Positions 53,231 through 62,245 of a stretch of DNA of 62,301 nt are shown here, in pieces. Source of the stretch: Paenibacillus xylanexedens. Lineage in GTDB: Bacteria > Bacillota > Bacilli > Paenibacillales > Paenibacillaceae. The stretch covers positions 1 to 62,301 of the forward strand of contig NZ_JAGIKV010000034.1 of the NCBI RefSeq assembly GCF_017874615.1. Reading direction: 5' to 3'. The first letter of the stretch is position 1; every line of letters begins with the position of its first letter. The position numbers and the translations under genes were made by a program. Under the pieces are notes generated by a model. The model saw nothing but the letters and a program-made list of their open reading frames with translations, made no database searches and was not told where the DNA came from.

Positions 53231-54106
53231 ATGAAACGCATTGCCGCCGTGTTAATACTACTGATCGTCACCGTGGGCACACTCTTTTTCGCCTATGAGA
53301 GCGAGAGTAAGGAACAACGGGACGGATTTACCGCTTATAGATTAATCGCCCATGCGATGGGCAGTATTCGTGATCAACCATATACCAACGCCTATGAAGC
53401 GATGATTGCCAATTACGAGAAAGGCACACGTGTATTTGAGATCGACTTTATGTTGACCTCGGATCGCAAAGCCGTAGCCAGACATGAATGGACCGCTAAT
53501 ATGAGCAAAATGCTAGGACAAGACGAAGAGCTTCCGGAGGATAAACAAGCCGGGGCGTTGACACATGATGAATTCATGAATACGCCTATTTTGGGTATGT
53601 ACCAGCCTATGGATGCCGACGGCATTATAGATGTACTGGCCCAGTACCCGGATATGTATATCGTAACTGACACCAAGGAACAGAAGGATGAGGATATTCA
53701 GCAGGTGTTAAGATCCCTTGTGGATGCAGCGGAAGAACATGATCCCTCCGTGCTGGACCGGGTGGTTGTACAGATCTATAACGAACCGATGCTCGAAACG
53801 GTGAAAGAAGTCTATGCATTCCCTTCCATTATCTATACGTTATATGCCACACAGGATACAGAAGCTCAGGTTGTTGATTTTGTGCAAAAGAATGATATTG
53901 ATGCCGTGACTATGCCGGAATATAAAGTAAACCAGAATTTCGTCGCCAAGCTGAATAGTGCGGGCTCAGTCACCTACGTGCATACTATCAACGACACTGA
54001 ACAGGTGGCTAACTATGAGAAATGGGGCGTGTACGGGGTATACTCGGATGTGCTGACGGAGCAGGAGTTGGATGAGATGAATACACGTTTTGCCTGGAAA
54101 CCGTAA
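53231..54106 (+). CDS. Membrane-anchored GDPD / PI-PLC-like phosphodiesterase
   Basis: A 291-residue TIM-barrel phosphodiesterase of the glycerophosphodiester phosphodiesterase / PI-PLC superfamily, with an N-terminal membrane anchor (about 4-22) that places the domain outside. Key positions are His41 in IAHAMG, NAYEA (53-57), Glu70 and Asp72 in FEIDFMLTSD, and His85 in RHEW. The usual HRG triplet is replaced by HAMG, so the substrate-phosphate arginine is absent at that spot and the specificity may differ. It is monocistronic between two terminators' spacers and pcrB. Confidence 0.78.
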   Translation: MKRIAAVLILLIVTVGTLFFAYESESKEQRDGFTAYRLIAHAMGSIRDQPYTNAYEAMIANYEKGTRVFEIDFMLTSDRKAVARHEWTANMSKMLGQDEELPEDKQAGALTHDEFMNTPILGMYQPMDADGIIDVLAQYPDMYIVTDTKEQKDEDIQQVLRSLVDAAEEHDPSVLDRVVVQIYNEPMLETVKEVYAFPSIIYTLYATQDTEAQVVDFVQKNDIDAVTMPEYKVNQNFVAKLNSAGSVTYVHTINDTEQVANYEKWGVYGVYSDVLTEQELDEMNTRFAWKP

Positions 54107-54221
54107 AAATCCGTATTTTTCTGTTCCCCTTTTTATACGAACATTGACACTCACTGTCTGCTGACTTAGACTTAGTTTACAAGCTTTCTAGGATGCAGAA
54201 GAACCTCTGGAGGAATGTTCG

Positions 54222-54917
54222 TTGATAGACATGATTAAGCAGTGGAGACATGTATTTAAGCTTGACCCGGACCGGAAGATTACGGACGAAGAACTTGATC
54301 TGGTCTGCATGTCGGGGACCGATGCAATTATCGTCGGTGGCTCTTCTGGAATTACTTATGATAACACGGTAGACCTGATGTCCCGTGTACGTCGTTATGA
54401 GGTGCCATGTGTGCTTGAAGTATCCGATCTGGAGGCTGTTGTTCCCGGCTTTGATGGATATTTGATCCCCATGGTCCTGAATGCAACGGACAGCAAATGG
54501 ATGATTGGGCACCACCAGCAAGCCATAGAGCGTTATGGTTATCTTATTCCTTGGGATCTGCTTATTGCCGAGGGTTATATTGTGCTTAATGCAAACTCTA
54601 CGGTAGCTCGGTTGACTGGCGCAGATACGGATCTGACGACAGGAGCTGCGGTGGCATATGCCCAGGCTGCGGAGCGTCTGCTCAATCTTCCAATTGTGTA
54701 CATGGAGTACAGCGGAACGTTCGGAGATATGGAGCTTGTTGGTGAGACACACAGACAATTGGATCGGGCACACCTTATCTACGGCGGCGGAATTGATGAT
54801 TCGGAGAAAGCCTCGCAAGCTGCCCAGGTGGCAGATACTGTCGTGGTAGGTAACATTGTGTACAGCGATTTAACTAAGGCACTTGAGACGGTGTTGGCTG
54901 TAAAAGGAACCATTTAA
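54222..54917 (+). CDS. pcrB: Heptaprenylglyceryl phosphate synthase
   Basis: Joins heptaprenyl diphosphate to sn-glycerol 1-phosphate, giving a bacterial ether lipid precursor; it is related to archaeal GGGP synthase. The 231-residue TIM-barrel protein has KLDPDRK near the start, GGSSGITYDNTV, YMEYSGTFG and the phosphate-binding YGGGIDD. The start is TTG, seven bases after GGAGGA. The order pcrB-pcrA-ligA is conserved in Bacillus. A 436-base leader with repeat copies E and F and a promoter follows before pcrA. Confidence 0.93.
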   Translation: MIDMIKQWRHVFKLDPDRKITDEELDLVCMSGTDAIIVGGSSGITYDNTVDLMSRVRRYEVPCVLEVSDLEAVVPGFDGYLIPMVLNATDSKWMIGHHQQAIERYGYLIPWDLLIAEGYIVLNANSTVARLTGADTDLTTGAAVAYAQAAERLLNLPIVYMEYSGTFGDMELVGETHRQLDRAHLIYGGGIDDSEKASQAAQVADTVVVGNIVYSDLTKALETVLAVKGTI

Positions 54918-54972
54918 TCGGTTTAGTTTACCATTCCCCCATTTTCCCCTTATGATCTGTTAAAATAGAACT

Positions 54973-55001
54973 TTGACCTTACTAATTAAAGAAGTTATAT
55001 G
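54973..55001 (+). promoter_or_regulatory. Probable pcrA promoter
   Basis: TTGACC (54973-54978) is followed at 16-17 bases by TTATAT/TATATG (54995-55001). Transcription from here would give a leader of about 345 bases that contains repeat copies E and F. Confidence 0.55.
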
Positions 55002-55011
55002 AGCGTAATGT

Positions 55012-55093
55012 CGTTTACACTAGAACGAAGAGGAGAGAAGTGAGCTGGAGAAACGAAATGCTCGTTAAAAGCTTTCTGTAAGAAAGCTAAATC
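55012..55093 (+). repeat. Structured palindromic element, copy E (partial)
   Basis: Left half only. GTTTACACTAGAACGAAGAGG matches the head of copy F. Then AACGA-AATGC-TCGTT forms the small second hairpin, and AGCTTTC-TGTAA-GAAAGCT replaces the usual central hairpin. No matching tail follows before copy F begins at 55155. Confidence 0.5.
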
Positions 55094-55154
55094 CTAAGCA
55101 TACTTCTATTACCTGATTTTGTTCTTTTTTTACTAAGAAATTCGTATAGAGGGA

Positions 55155-55313
55155 CTATGTTTACACAGAAACGGAGAGTGCAGAAGCAATCTGAAGAAAC
55201 GAAGTGTTCGTATTTATCACCGAAATTTCCCTTTAATAAAGGGAATCAAAAAATCTGGGGATAACGACGATCGGAAGATGCTGCTGCAATCGAAGTCCAA
55301 GTGTAATGGATAG
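55155..55313 (+). repeat. Structured palindromic element, copy F
   Basis: CTATGTTTACAC (55155-55166) and GTGTAATGGATAG (55301-55313) are inverted ends. The closing stem is TGCAGAAGC with GCTGCTGCA (eight of nine pairs), the second hairpin is ACGAA-GTG-TTCGT, and the inner stem is TTCCCTTT / AAAGGGAA. Compared with copy A, the closing stem differs on both sides yet stays paired. The tail ATCGAAGT ends at 55296, 57 bases before the pcrA start. Confidence 0.75.
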
Positions 55314-55353
55314 ATCACTTATACCGACCAACCAACGAAAGGAGCATGCATGC

Positions 55354-57708
55354 ATGCAACCTGTAAATATACATGATGCCGTTGCACGGCTTAACACCCC
55401 TCAACGGCAAGCCGTCGAGGCGACGGATGGCCCGCTGCTGATTATGGCCGGAGCGGGCTCTGGCAAGACCCGGGTGCTGACACACCGGATTGCCTACCTT
55501 ATTGCAACACGGAAGGCACCTCCGTGGGGCATTTTAGCGATTACCTTTACGAACAAAGCCGCTCGTGAGATGCAAGACCGGGTATCTCAACTCGTAGGTG
55601 GCTCCCAGGGCCGTGACATTTGGGTATCCACATTCCACTCCATGTGCGTGCGTATTTTGCGCCGTGACATTGAACGTATTGGTTTTACCTCCAACTTCAG
55701 TATTTTGGACTCATCGGACCAATTATCTGTAATTCGCAGCTGTATGAAAGATCAGAATATCGATACCAAGAAATTCGAGCCCAAAGCAGTTCAATCCATG
55801 ATGAGCACGGCCAAGAATGAACTGATCAGTCCGGAGCAATATGAGAAACAGTCGGGAGATTATTTTGAAGGTATTGTGGCGAAGGTATATAAGATGTACC
55901 AGAAACGGTTAAGAGCCAACAACTCACTTGATTTCGACGATCTCATTATGCAGACCATTCAGCTGTTCAAGGAAGTGCCGGAAGTCCTCGACTTTTACCA
56001 AAAGAAATTCCAGTACATTCACGTCGATGAATATCAGGATACGAACCGTGCGCAGTACATGCTGTGCCGCATGCTCGCTGACAGTCACCACCACATCTGC
56101 GTTGTGGGAGATAGTGACCAGTCGATCTATCGCTGGCGCGGAGCGGATATCAGCAATATCCTGAACTTTGAGAAAGATTACCCTGAAGCAAGTACGATTT
56201 TGCTGGAGCAGAACTATCGTTCTACGTCCAATATTCTGAATGCAGCGAATGAAGTGATTGGCCTGAATACAGGGCGTAAACCGAAGAAACTGTGGACGGA
56301 CAAAGAGGGTGGTTCGAAGATCAAGGTGTACCGTGCGGATTCCGAACATGATGAGGGGTATTTTGTTACCTCCGAGATTAGTAAAAATGTGAAGAACGGC
56401 AAATCCTATCAGAACCATGCTATTTTGTACCGTACCAACGCCCAGTCCCGGGTTATAGAGGAAATTCTGATCAAGTCTGATATTCCGTATCAGATTGTCG
56501 GCGGCATCAAGTTCTATGATCGTAAAGAGATCAAGGACATTCTGGCGTATTTGCGCCTGTTATCCAACCCCGATGATGATATCAGTCTTACCCGGATCAT
56601 TAATGTACCGAAACGTAGCATTGGTGATACAACGGTAGCGAAGCTCGCGGCTGCGGCAGGAGAGCGTGGAATTTCTATTTTCCGTGTACTTCAGGTCGTA
56701 GATGATCTTGGTTTTGCTGGCCGTACGCGAAATGCGCTGGTGGAGTTCTATGACATGATCGCTGCTTTGCATCAGATGGTAGAGTATCTGTCTGTAACTG
56801 AACTGACCGAGAAGATTCTTGAGATGAGCCAATACCGTCTCGAGATGCAAAATGAAAATACACTCGAATCCCGTGCACGGCTGGAGAACATTGAAGAGTT
56901 CCTGTCAGTAACGATGGAATTTGAGAAAAATAATGAAGACAAAACGCTCGTTTCGTTCCTCACCGATCTTGCATTGATTGCTGACATCGACAGCATGAAC
57001 GATGATGAAGAGGATCAGAGCGACGTTGTTACCCTGATGACCATGCACAGTGCCAAAGGTCTGGAGTTCCCGGTTGTCTTTATCGTGGGTATGGAGGAAG
57101 GAGTCTTCCCTCATAGCCGGGCCTTTATGGATAATGAAGAGCTGGAGGAAGAACGCCGACTTGCTTATGTAGGGATTACTCGTGCGGAAGAGCAACTGTT
57201 CCTGTCCTGTGCCCAGATGCGTACCTTGTTTGGACGTACCACAGCAAACCCGCCTTCCCGCTTCCTGGATGAAATTCCGGATGAGTTGAAGGAAGACACC
57301 TCGATGGCTCGTGATCGCTACCGCCGCGGCAATAGCGGAGGCGGCTCATATGGTGGACGTGGACTAGGCTCTAGTGGAGGAAGTAACTTCGGTGGTGGCG
57401 CCAAGCTCTTTGATCACCAAAGCAAGAGCGGTTCATCTGCTACCTCATCCACGCCAACTTCGCGTGTGACCACAAGTGTCACCCGCCCAACATACTCTAC
57501 GCCATCCTCTGCTTCCAAGCCAGCCGTTTCTAATGGTGAAGCAGGATTCAAGGCAGGCGATAAAGTACAGCATGGCAAATGGGGGACAGGCACGATTGTT
57601 GCGGTCAAAGGTACAGGTAATGATACCGAATTGCAGATTGCATTCCCAGCTCCGGTTGGCGTGAAACGTTTGCTTGCCGGTTTTGCCCCTATTACGAAAG
57701 TAGAATAA
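55354..57708 (+). CDS. pcrA: ATP-dependent DNA helicase PcrA
   Basis: An essential SF1A 3'-5' helicase of Gram-positives that clears RecA and stalled transcription or replication complexes. The 784-residue protein has Walker A GAGSGKT (33-39), motif II VDEYQDTN, motif VI YVGITRAEEQLFL, and a Gly/Ser/Thr-rich linker (about 652-725). A C-terminal Tudor-like RNA polymerase-binding module ends it (GDKVQHGKWGTGTIVAVKG). The frame is open from 55306, but ATG 55354 has GGAG at nine bases and the family N-terminus, so it is chosen. The second gene of the pcrB-pcrA-ligA order. Confidence 0.96.
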   Translation: MQPVNIHDAVARLNTPQRQAVEATDGPLLIMAGAGSGKTRVLTHRIAYLIATRKAPPWGILAITFTNKAAREMQDRVSQLVGGSQGRDIWVSTFHSMCVRILRRDIERIGFTSNFSILDSSDQLSVIRSCMKDQNIDTKKFEPKAVQSMMSTAKNELISPEQYEKQSGDYFEGIVAKVYKMYQKRLRANNSLDFDDLIMQTIQLFKEVPEVLDFYQKKFQYIHVDEYQDTNRAQYMLCRMLADSHHHICVVGDSDQSIYRWRGADISNILNFEKDYPEASTILLEQNYRSTSNILNAANEVIGLNTGRKPKKLWTDKEGGSKIKVYRADSEHDEGYFVTSEISKNVKNGKSYQNHAILYRTNAQSRVIEEILIKSDIPYQIVGGIKFYDRKEIKDILAYLRLLSNPDDDISLTRIINVPKRSIGDTTVAKLAAAAGERGISIFRVLQVVDDLGFAGRTRNALVEFYDMIAALHQMVEYLSVTELTEKILEMSQYRLEMQNENTLESRARLENIEEFLSVTMEFEKNNEDKTLVSFLTDLALIADIDSMNDDEEDQSDVVTLMTMHSAKGLEFPVVFIVGMEEGVFPHSRAFMDNEELEEERRLAYVGITRAEEQLFLSCAQMRTLFGRTTANPPSRFLDEIPDELKEDTSMARDRYRRGNSGGGSYGGRGLGSSGGSNFGGGAKLFDHQSKSGSSATSSTPTSRVTTSVTRPTYSTPSSASKPAVSNGEAGFKAGDKVQHGKWGTGTIVAVKGTGNDTELQIAFPAPVGVKRLLAGFAPITKVE

Positions 57709-57723
57709 GAACGAAACTTCCTT

Positions 57724-57942
57724 TTGCACGATAACAGAGAGAGCAGAAATAACTTGAAGAAGCATAGCGTTCGCCTTTATCCCCGGATTTCCACCTTTTA
57801 AAATGGATTAAAAGAAATCCGGGGATAACAGCGATTGGAAAGTTATTCTGTTATCGGAGTGTCATTGTGGATATTCATTCATTGAAATTATGTAGTGATA
57901 TCAACGATGGAACGTTATTATGTTATCGGAGTTCACGTGCAA
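57724..57942 (+). repeat. Structured palindromic element, copy G
   Basis: TTGCACG (57724-57730) and CGTGCAA (57936-57942) bound 219 bp. This copy has the best central hairpin: TTATCCCCGGATTT pairs perfectly with AAATCCGGGGATAA. The closing stem AGCAGAA-a-TAACTT pairs with AAGTTATTCTGTT. Two tails occur, ATCGGAGT ending at 57860 and again at 57932, so it looks nested or partly duplicated. The final tail is 63 bases before the ligA start. Confidence 0.78.
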
Positions 57943-57995
57943 TAGGAGTATTTGTTCTACATATATAGATCAAATTAACGGAGGGATGGCCCTGT

Positions 57996-60017
57996 ATGGA
58001 CCCGATGCACCGGATGGAGCAACTCGTTACCGAGCTGAACCAGCATAATTATCAGTACTACACGATGGATCAGCCACAGATCAGCGATAAGGAGTATGAT
58101 CTTCTGTACGATGAACTGGTTACGCTGGAACAGGAAAGCGGCATGGTTCTGCCTGATTCTCCAACACAGCGTGTGGGTGGCGAACTTCTCAAGGGGTTTA
58201 CCCCGCATCGCCACTTATCCTCCTTATGGAGTCTGGACAAAGCACAGAATATTGAGCAGCTTCGGAGCTGGAATACCCGTGTACTGAAACTGATTAATGA
58301 CTATAACAGTAAAAATCCCGATACGCCTTTACCGGAACCAGGTTATGTCATTGAGTTGAAGTTTGACGGTTTGACGCTGAACCTGACGTACACCAACGGT
58401 GAGTTGGTACAAGCCTCTACACGAGGGAACGGTACCGTAGGTGAAGGTATTTTGGCACAGGTAAGAACGATCCGATCCGTTCCGCTCAAAATTCCTTACA
58501 CAAGCGGTACAATTGAAGTACAGGGTGAAGGTATCATGAATCTGTCTGTCTTGGAACGATATAATGAGACGGCGGCAGAGCCACTCAAGAATGCGCGGAA
58601 TGCAGCAGCAGGAGCGCTGCGTAACCTGAATCCGAAGGCGACGGCTGAGCGTCGGCTAAATGCTTACTTTTATAACGTAGGTTATTCGGATGACATTCAG
58701 TTTGCCAATCATCAGCAGATGATGGACTTCCTGCGTGAGAACCGATTCAAAGTTAATCCATCCATCACGTATTTCCATGAGTTTGATGATGTGATGGAAC
58801 AATTGGCTGCGATTCAGGAGAACCGGGGTCAGCTGGACTATCTGATCGATGGAGCTGTTATCAAAATTACGGACGTGCGCACCCGCGAAGTGCTGGGTTA
58901 TACCGATAAATTCCCTCGCTGGGCGGTGGCATACAAATTCGAGGCAGAAGAGACCACGACGGTTCTTAACGCTGTGGTATGGAATGTGGGTCGTACTGGC
59001 AAAGTAACTCCGCTGGCACGCGTAGAACCGGTTGAACTTGCCGGAGTAACGGTACAGAACTGTACTTTGAACAATGTCGGCGATATTGAGCGCAAAAATC
59101 TGAAGTTTGCTCTGGGCACACGGGTCTTTATCCGTCGCTCCAACGACGTCATTCCTGAGATTCTGGGTAAAGTGACGGAGGAGAGTGATGGCGAGGAGAT
59201 CGTCTTCCCTGAGCAGTGTCCTGCATGTGGATTCCCACTGGAGCAACGCGGAGCGCATCTGTTCTGTAACAACAGACTTGCGTGTAAACCGCAAACGGTG
59301 GCACGTATTTCTCATTTTGCTTCCCGTGATGCCATGGACATCGAGACATTCAGTGAGAAAACAGCGATTCAGCTGTATGATGAATTGAACGTGCGTGAGC
59401 CTGCCGACCTGTATACGTTACAGTTTGATGATCTGGTGAAGCTGGAGCGGTTTGGGGAAAAGAAAGCGAACAATCTTATCGCTGCGCTTGAGCTTAGTAA
59501 AGATAGAGACTTGGCTTCCTTCTTATACTCACTGGGTATTCCGAACACAGGTAAATCGACAACGCGCATGCTCGCTGATCATTATCGAGATCTGCACGCC
59601 ATTATGAATGCAACCGTGGAAGAACTGGTTGAACTACCCGACGTCGGTGGTATTGTGGCAGAGAGCATCGTAAACTTTTTTGCAGATCCGTTTACACAGG
59701 CTGCAATTGAGAAAATGCTCAACTTGGGTGTGAAAGCTCAGGCACCTGAGGCACCAGCCGTTGCTGTTGTGGAAGATTCCTTCTTCAGTGGTAAAACGGT
59801 CGTCTTGACCGGAACGCTGCATCAATTGACGCGGGAAGAGGCAACGCAAAGACTGGAAGCGCTCGGAGCGAAGGTGACTGGTAGTGTGTCGAAAAAGACA
59901 GATTTGGTTATTGCCGGAGAGAAGGCAGGTAGTAAACTAACCAAAGCTCATGATCTCGGTATTCCAACGATTGAGGATGAGGACGAACTTGTACGTCTTT
60001 TGAACCCACAGGGTTAA
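57996..60017 (+). CDS. ligA: NAD-dependent DNA ligase
   Basis: Seals nicks in replication and repair using NAD. The 673-residue protein has the adenylated Lys122 in ELKFDGL, the OB-fold, a four-cysteine zinc finger (CPAC then C and C in LFCNNRLAC, near 408-429), helix-hairpin-helix repeats, and a C-terminal BRCT domain (about 590-670, GKTVVLTGTL). Length is normal. ATG 57996 lies behind ACGGAGGG. It is last in pcrB-pcrA-ligA; the lipoprotein gene that often follows in Bacillus is absent, and a terminator comes next. Confidence 0.96.
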   Translation: MDPMHRMEQLVTELNQHNYQYYTMDQPQISDKEYDLLYDELVTLEQESGMVLPDSPTQRVGGELLKGFTPHRHLSSLWSLDKAQNIEQLRSWNTRVLKLINDYNSKNPDTPLPEPGYVIELKFDGLTLNLTYTNGELVQASTRGNGTVGEGILAQVRTIRSVPLKIPYTSGTIEVQGEGIMNLSVLERYNETAAEPLKNARNAAAGALRNLNPKATAERRLNAYFYNVGYSDDIQFANHQQMMDFLRENRFKVNPSITYFHEFDDVMEQLAAIQENRGQLDYLIDGAVIKITDVRTREVLGYTDKFPRWAVAYKFEAEETTTVLNAVVWNVGRTGKVTPLARVEPVELAGVTVQNCTLNNVGDIERKNLKFALGTRVFIRRSNDVIPEILGKVTEESDGEEIVFPEQCPACGFPLEQRGAHLFCNNRLACKPQTVARISHFASRDAMDIETFSEKTAIQLYDELNVREPADLYTLQFDDLVKLERFGEKKANNLIAALELSKDRDLASFLYSLGIPNTGKSTTRMLADHYRDLHAIMNATVEELVELPDVGGIVAESIVNFFADPFTQAAIEKMLNLGVKAQAPEAPAVAVVEDSFFSGKTVVLTGTLHQLTREEATQRLEALGAKVTGSVSKKTDLVIAGEKAGSKLTKAHDLGIPTIEDEDELVRLLNPQG

Positions 60018-60050
60018 AGTGTAATCAGAGAGTTCATAATGAGGAAAAAG

Positions 60051-60092
60051 AAAAAGGCCCCCGAAGACACGAATATGTGATCGGGGGCTTTT
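60051..60092. terminator. Terminator after ligA
   Basis: AAAAAGGCCCCCGA (60051-60064) pairs with TCGGGGGCTTTT (60081-60092). The A-rich left arm means it can also serve the converging minus-strand gene. Confidence 0.92.
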
Positions 60093-60146
60093 GCTATTTA
60101 TCTAAATTATTTTTACAACGAATGAACGCTCATCAATCTTATCTGA

Positions 60147-61520
60147 TCATGAACCGCTTAAATTGTTAGGGATGCGTTGAGCTGCACCTGTAAGCCATGC
60201 ATCCTTGTCATATCCTCGCTCTTCCCAGTAACCAATATGTTCGCTGTCGATGAGTTCAATGCGATTCAACCATTTCACTGATTTATAGGCATACATCTGA
60301 GGAATGACGAGCCGTACCGGACCGCCAAGATCAGCAGGGATAGGTTTGCCATCATGCATGACAGCGACCATAATATCTTCCATTTGTGCTTGATCCAACG
60401 TAATCGCATCTGTATACACACCATCACCGGAATAAAACTTTACACTGTGAGCTTCCGACTTTACTCCGGCTTGTTTCAAAAGCTGTGCAAGAGAAATACC
60501 TTCCCAGGTATTCTTATATACAGACCAGCCCGTTACACAGTGGAAATCACTAACCTGTACGGTACGCGCCAGCTTCACGAATTGTTCCCAATTCCATACC
60601 TGTGCCCGTTCAACCAGTCCATCGATTCGGAAAGACCAATTAGCATTGGAGAAGGATGGTATAGGCGTAACTGTATATACGCGGAAATGACCTTCAGCTC
60701 CGCCTCCAATGGGAGGTGAAGAGGCAGACAGCGGTTGTGGCAGAGGAACCATACGGTTAGGATCGTTCTCCAGCATGCTATCAATACTATTATCGATCTT
60801 GAGATTTCGTCCTACCCAGGATATAAAAGTAGGACCAAGAGTCACGGCGAGACCAACCCCCACAGCAGAACGGATGAAAGCTCGTCGTGTATACAATGGT
60901 TGAGGTCGCTCCTCTGATTTGAGGGGATCTCTCTCGGAACTGCGATCAAACTGGGAAGAAGATATAGCAGCCGGAGTTTCTTTTTCATCCGATATTGAAT
61001 CAGATGGATCAGCTGTATTTTGAGTTCGTGTTGAAGTTGTAGTGGTTTTAACCGCACGACGTGCAGGATCCTTTAACCATTTGGTCCGAGTGATGGAGTG
61101 ATAGATAATATAAGGTAAGCCCACCCAAGTCAGCAGGTCATGGATCAAAAGTGCAGCATTCGACCATCGAGGTCCAGCTAGCTTGAACTGCCATAATACA
61201 ATACCCGAGAGTAGCCAGCCTACCAGCAGAGCAAGAACAAAGATGGTGTTCACCCTTTGCCAAGGTCTATTACGAAGCTGTTTCCAGTGCTTTCCGGCCA
61301 AAATCAAGTAATATACTACGGGTGCCAGCATAGCTAGCCCAACGATGATATGTAGCCATTTTAACCAGACACGTCCAATTCCGAGTATCTCGCGCCAAAA
61401 GCCGCCTACCAGCATAAGACCTGAAATAGCAAGGATCACAACAATCCAGGCATTCCAAGCATGGATGGAAACCAACTTTTTTCCGTAACCTTTGCGTCTG
61501 TTCTTCAACCATTGTTTCAA
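60147..61520 (-). CDS. Cytochrome b561-like / molybdopterin oxidoreductase fusion
   Basis: A 457-residue membrane protein joining two parts. Residues 1-145 hold about four membrane helices with candidate heme histidines His20, His57, His127 and His141. After a low-complexity linker (155-205), a twin-arginine-like RRAFIRSAVGVG (212-223) leads into an extracellular sulfite-oxidase-fold domain (about 275-455). Cys328 in DFHCVTGWSV is the expected molybdenum ligand. It resembles MsrP (YedY) with its heme partner MsrQ (YedZ) fused. Electron transfer from quinone to a wall-side substrate is inferred. The start is TTG behind GGGGTGAT. Confidence 0.83.
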   Translation of the reverse strand: MKQWLKNRRKGYGKKLVSIHAWNAWIVVILAISGLMLVGGFWREILGIGRVWLKWLHIIVGLAMLAPVVYYLILAGKHWKQLRNRPWQRVNTIFVLALLVGWLLSGIVLWQFKLAGPRWSNAALLIHDLLTWVGLPYIIYHSITRTKWLKDPARRAVKTTTTSTRTQNTADPSDSISDEKETPAAISSSQFDRSSERDPLKSEERPQPLYTRRAFIRSAVGVGLAVTLGPTFISWVGRNLKIDNSIDSMLENDPNRMVPLPQPLSASSPPIGGGAEGHFRVYTVTPIPSFSNANWSFRIDGLVERAQVWNWEQFVKLARTVQVSDFHCVTGWSVYKNTWEGISLAQLLKQAGVKSEAHSVKFYSGDGVYTDAITLDQAQMEDIMVAVMHDGKPIPADLGGPVRLVIPQMYAYKSVKWLNRIELIDSEHIGYWEERGYDKDAWLTGAAQRIPNNLSGS

Positions 61521-61977
61521 GTGCGATCACCCCATATAGGTTAGTAATGAGTTTATTCAGAACTTTGATATGTAATAGCTAGCTGTGAATGGAGTACGTG
61601 ATCTGTGTAAAGGTGCAATGCGAGATGGTTATACGATTGTTCATGGGCTACTTATGAAAGTAGTACACTTGACTGCTTAACCTTATCTCTATATCTATAT
61701 ACCTTATTATAGAGTTTTTGGATCACTTTCTTCAAACCAACAGAAGGACAAGGATCGTTATCCCGATCGGTACTCTAACTAAAAACTCATCTAGATCATT
61801 ATTACTTGTGGTTATAGAAGGAAGTATTTATAGAAATGAGTTATTTCTTTTATATGTAATGCACTTTAAGGGTACCCTTTCACTTGTTCAGAGCATGTGT
61901 TAATCTGTCGAATACAGGTTGGAGACAAGACACCGTAGATGAAGATATCATGATATCAAAAGGTTGATTAAAAATGC

Positions 61978-62006
61978 TTGCTAAATAAATCACTACGTGA
62001 TATATT
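61978..62006 (+). promoter_or_regulatory. rRNA operon promoter P1
   Basis: TTGCTA (61978-61983), 17-base spacer, TATATT (62001-62006). The spacer itself contains the dyad ATCAC-TAC-GTGAT (61989-62001) touching the -10. Upstream is AT-rich, as an UP element would be. Confidence 0.7.
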
Positions 62007-62068
62007 ATTTCTTGTCGCTTCAAACGAATGATTGTCATAATCATTTGAAAGATGACGAAAACAAAGTG

Positions 62069-62098
62069 TTGACAGTAAGTTAGTTAACATGATATGAT
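62069..62098 (+). promoter_or_regulatory. rRNA operon promoter P2
   Basis: TTGACA (62069-62074), 18-base spacer, TATGAT (62093-62098). It lies about 150 bases before the mature 16S end. Tandem promoters are normal for rRNA operons. The conserved leader TTCCTTGAAAACTGAACAA (62160-62178) follows and resembles the pre-16S region of related operons. Confidence 0.82.
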
Positions 62099-62245
62099 AA
62101 GATTCCTGTCCGGTTGACAAACATCAACATAAAACATCAACATAAACGGACATACAAGTTCCTTGAAAACTGAACAAATGGATAGTAACTTTTGATTCAC
62201 AATGAATCGTCAGATTCAAAATGAGCTTATCGCTCTTTTCAATAC

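Larger units (their letters stand above)
61521..62245. other. Intergenic region with rRNA promoters and leader
   Basis: No credible gene lies in these 725 bases. The left 400 are AT-rich and unassigned, apart from the perfect palindrome GATATCATGATATC (61944-61957). Promoters P1 and P2 and the rRNA leader occupy the right part. A third TTGACA (62114-62119) lacks a good -10. Immediately after it a 13-base unit ACATCAACATAAA occurs twice in tandem (62121-62146). Confidence 0.7.

Noticed and set aside
62027..62045. Fur-box-like dyad AATGATT-gtcat-AATCATT
   Set aside because: It is 19 bp and AT-rich like a Fur site, but lies between rRNA promoters with no iron gene nearby. Kept only as a dyad in the findings.
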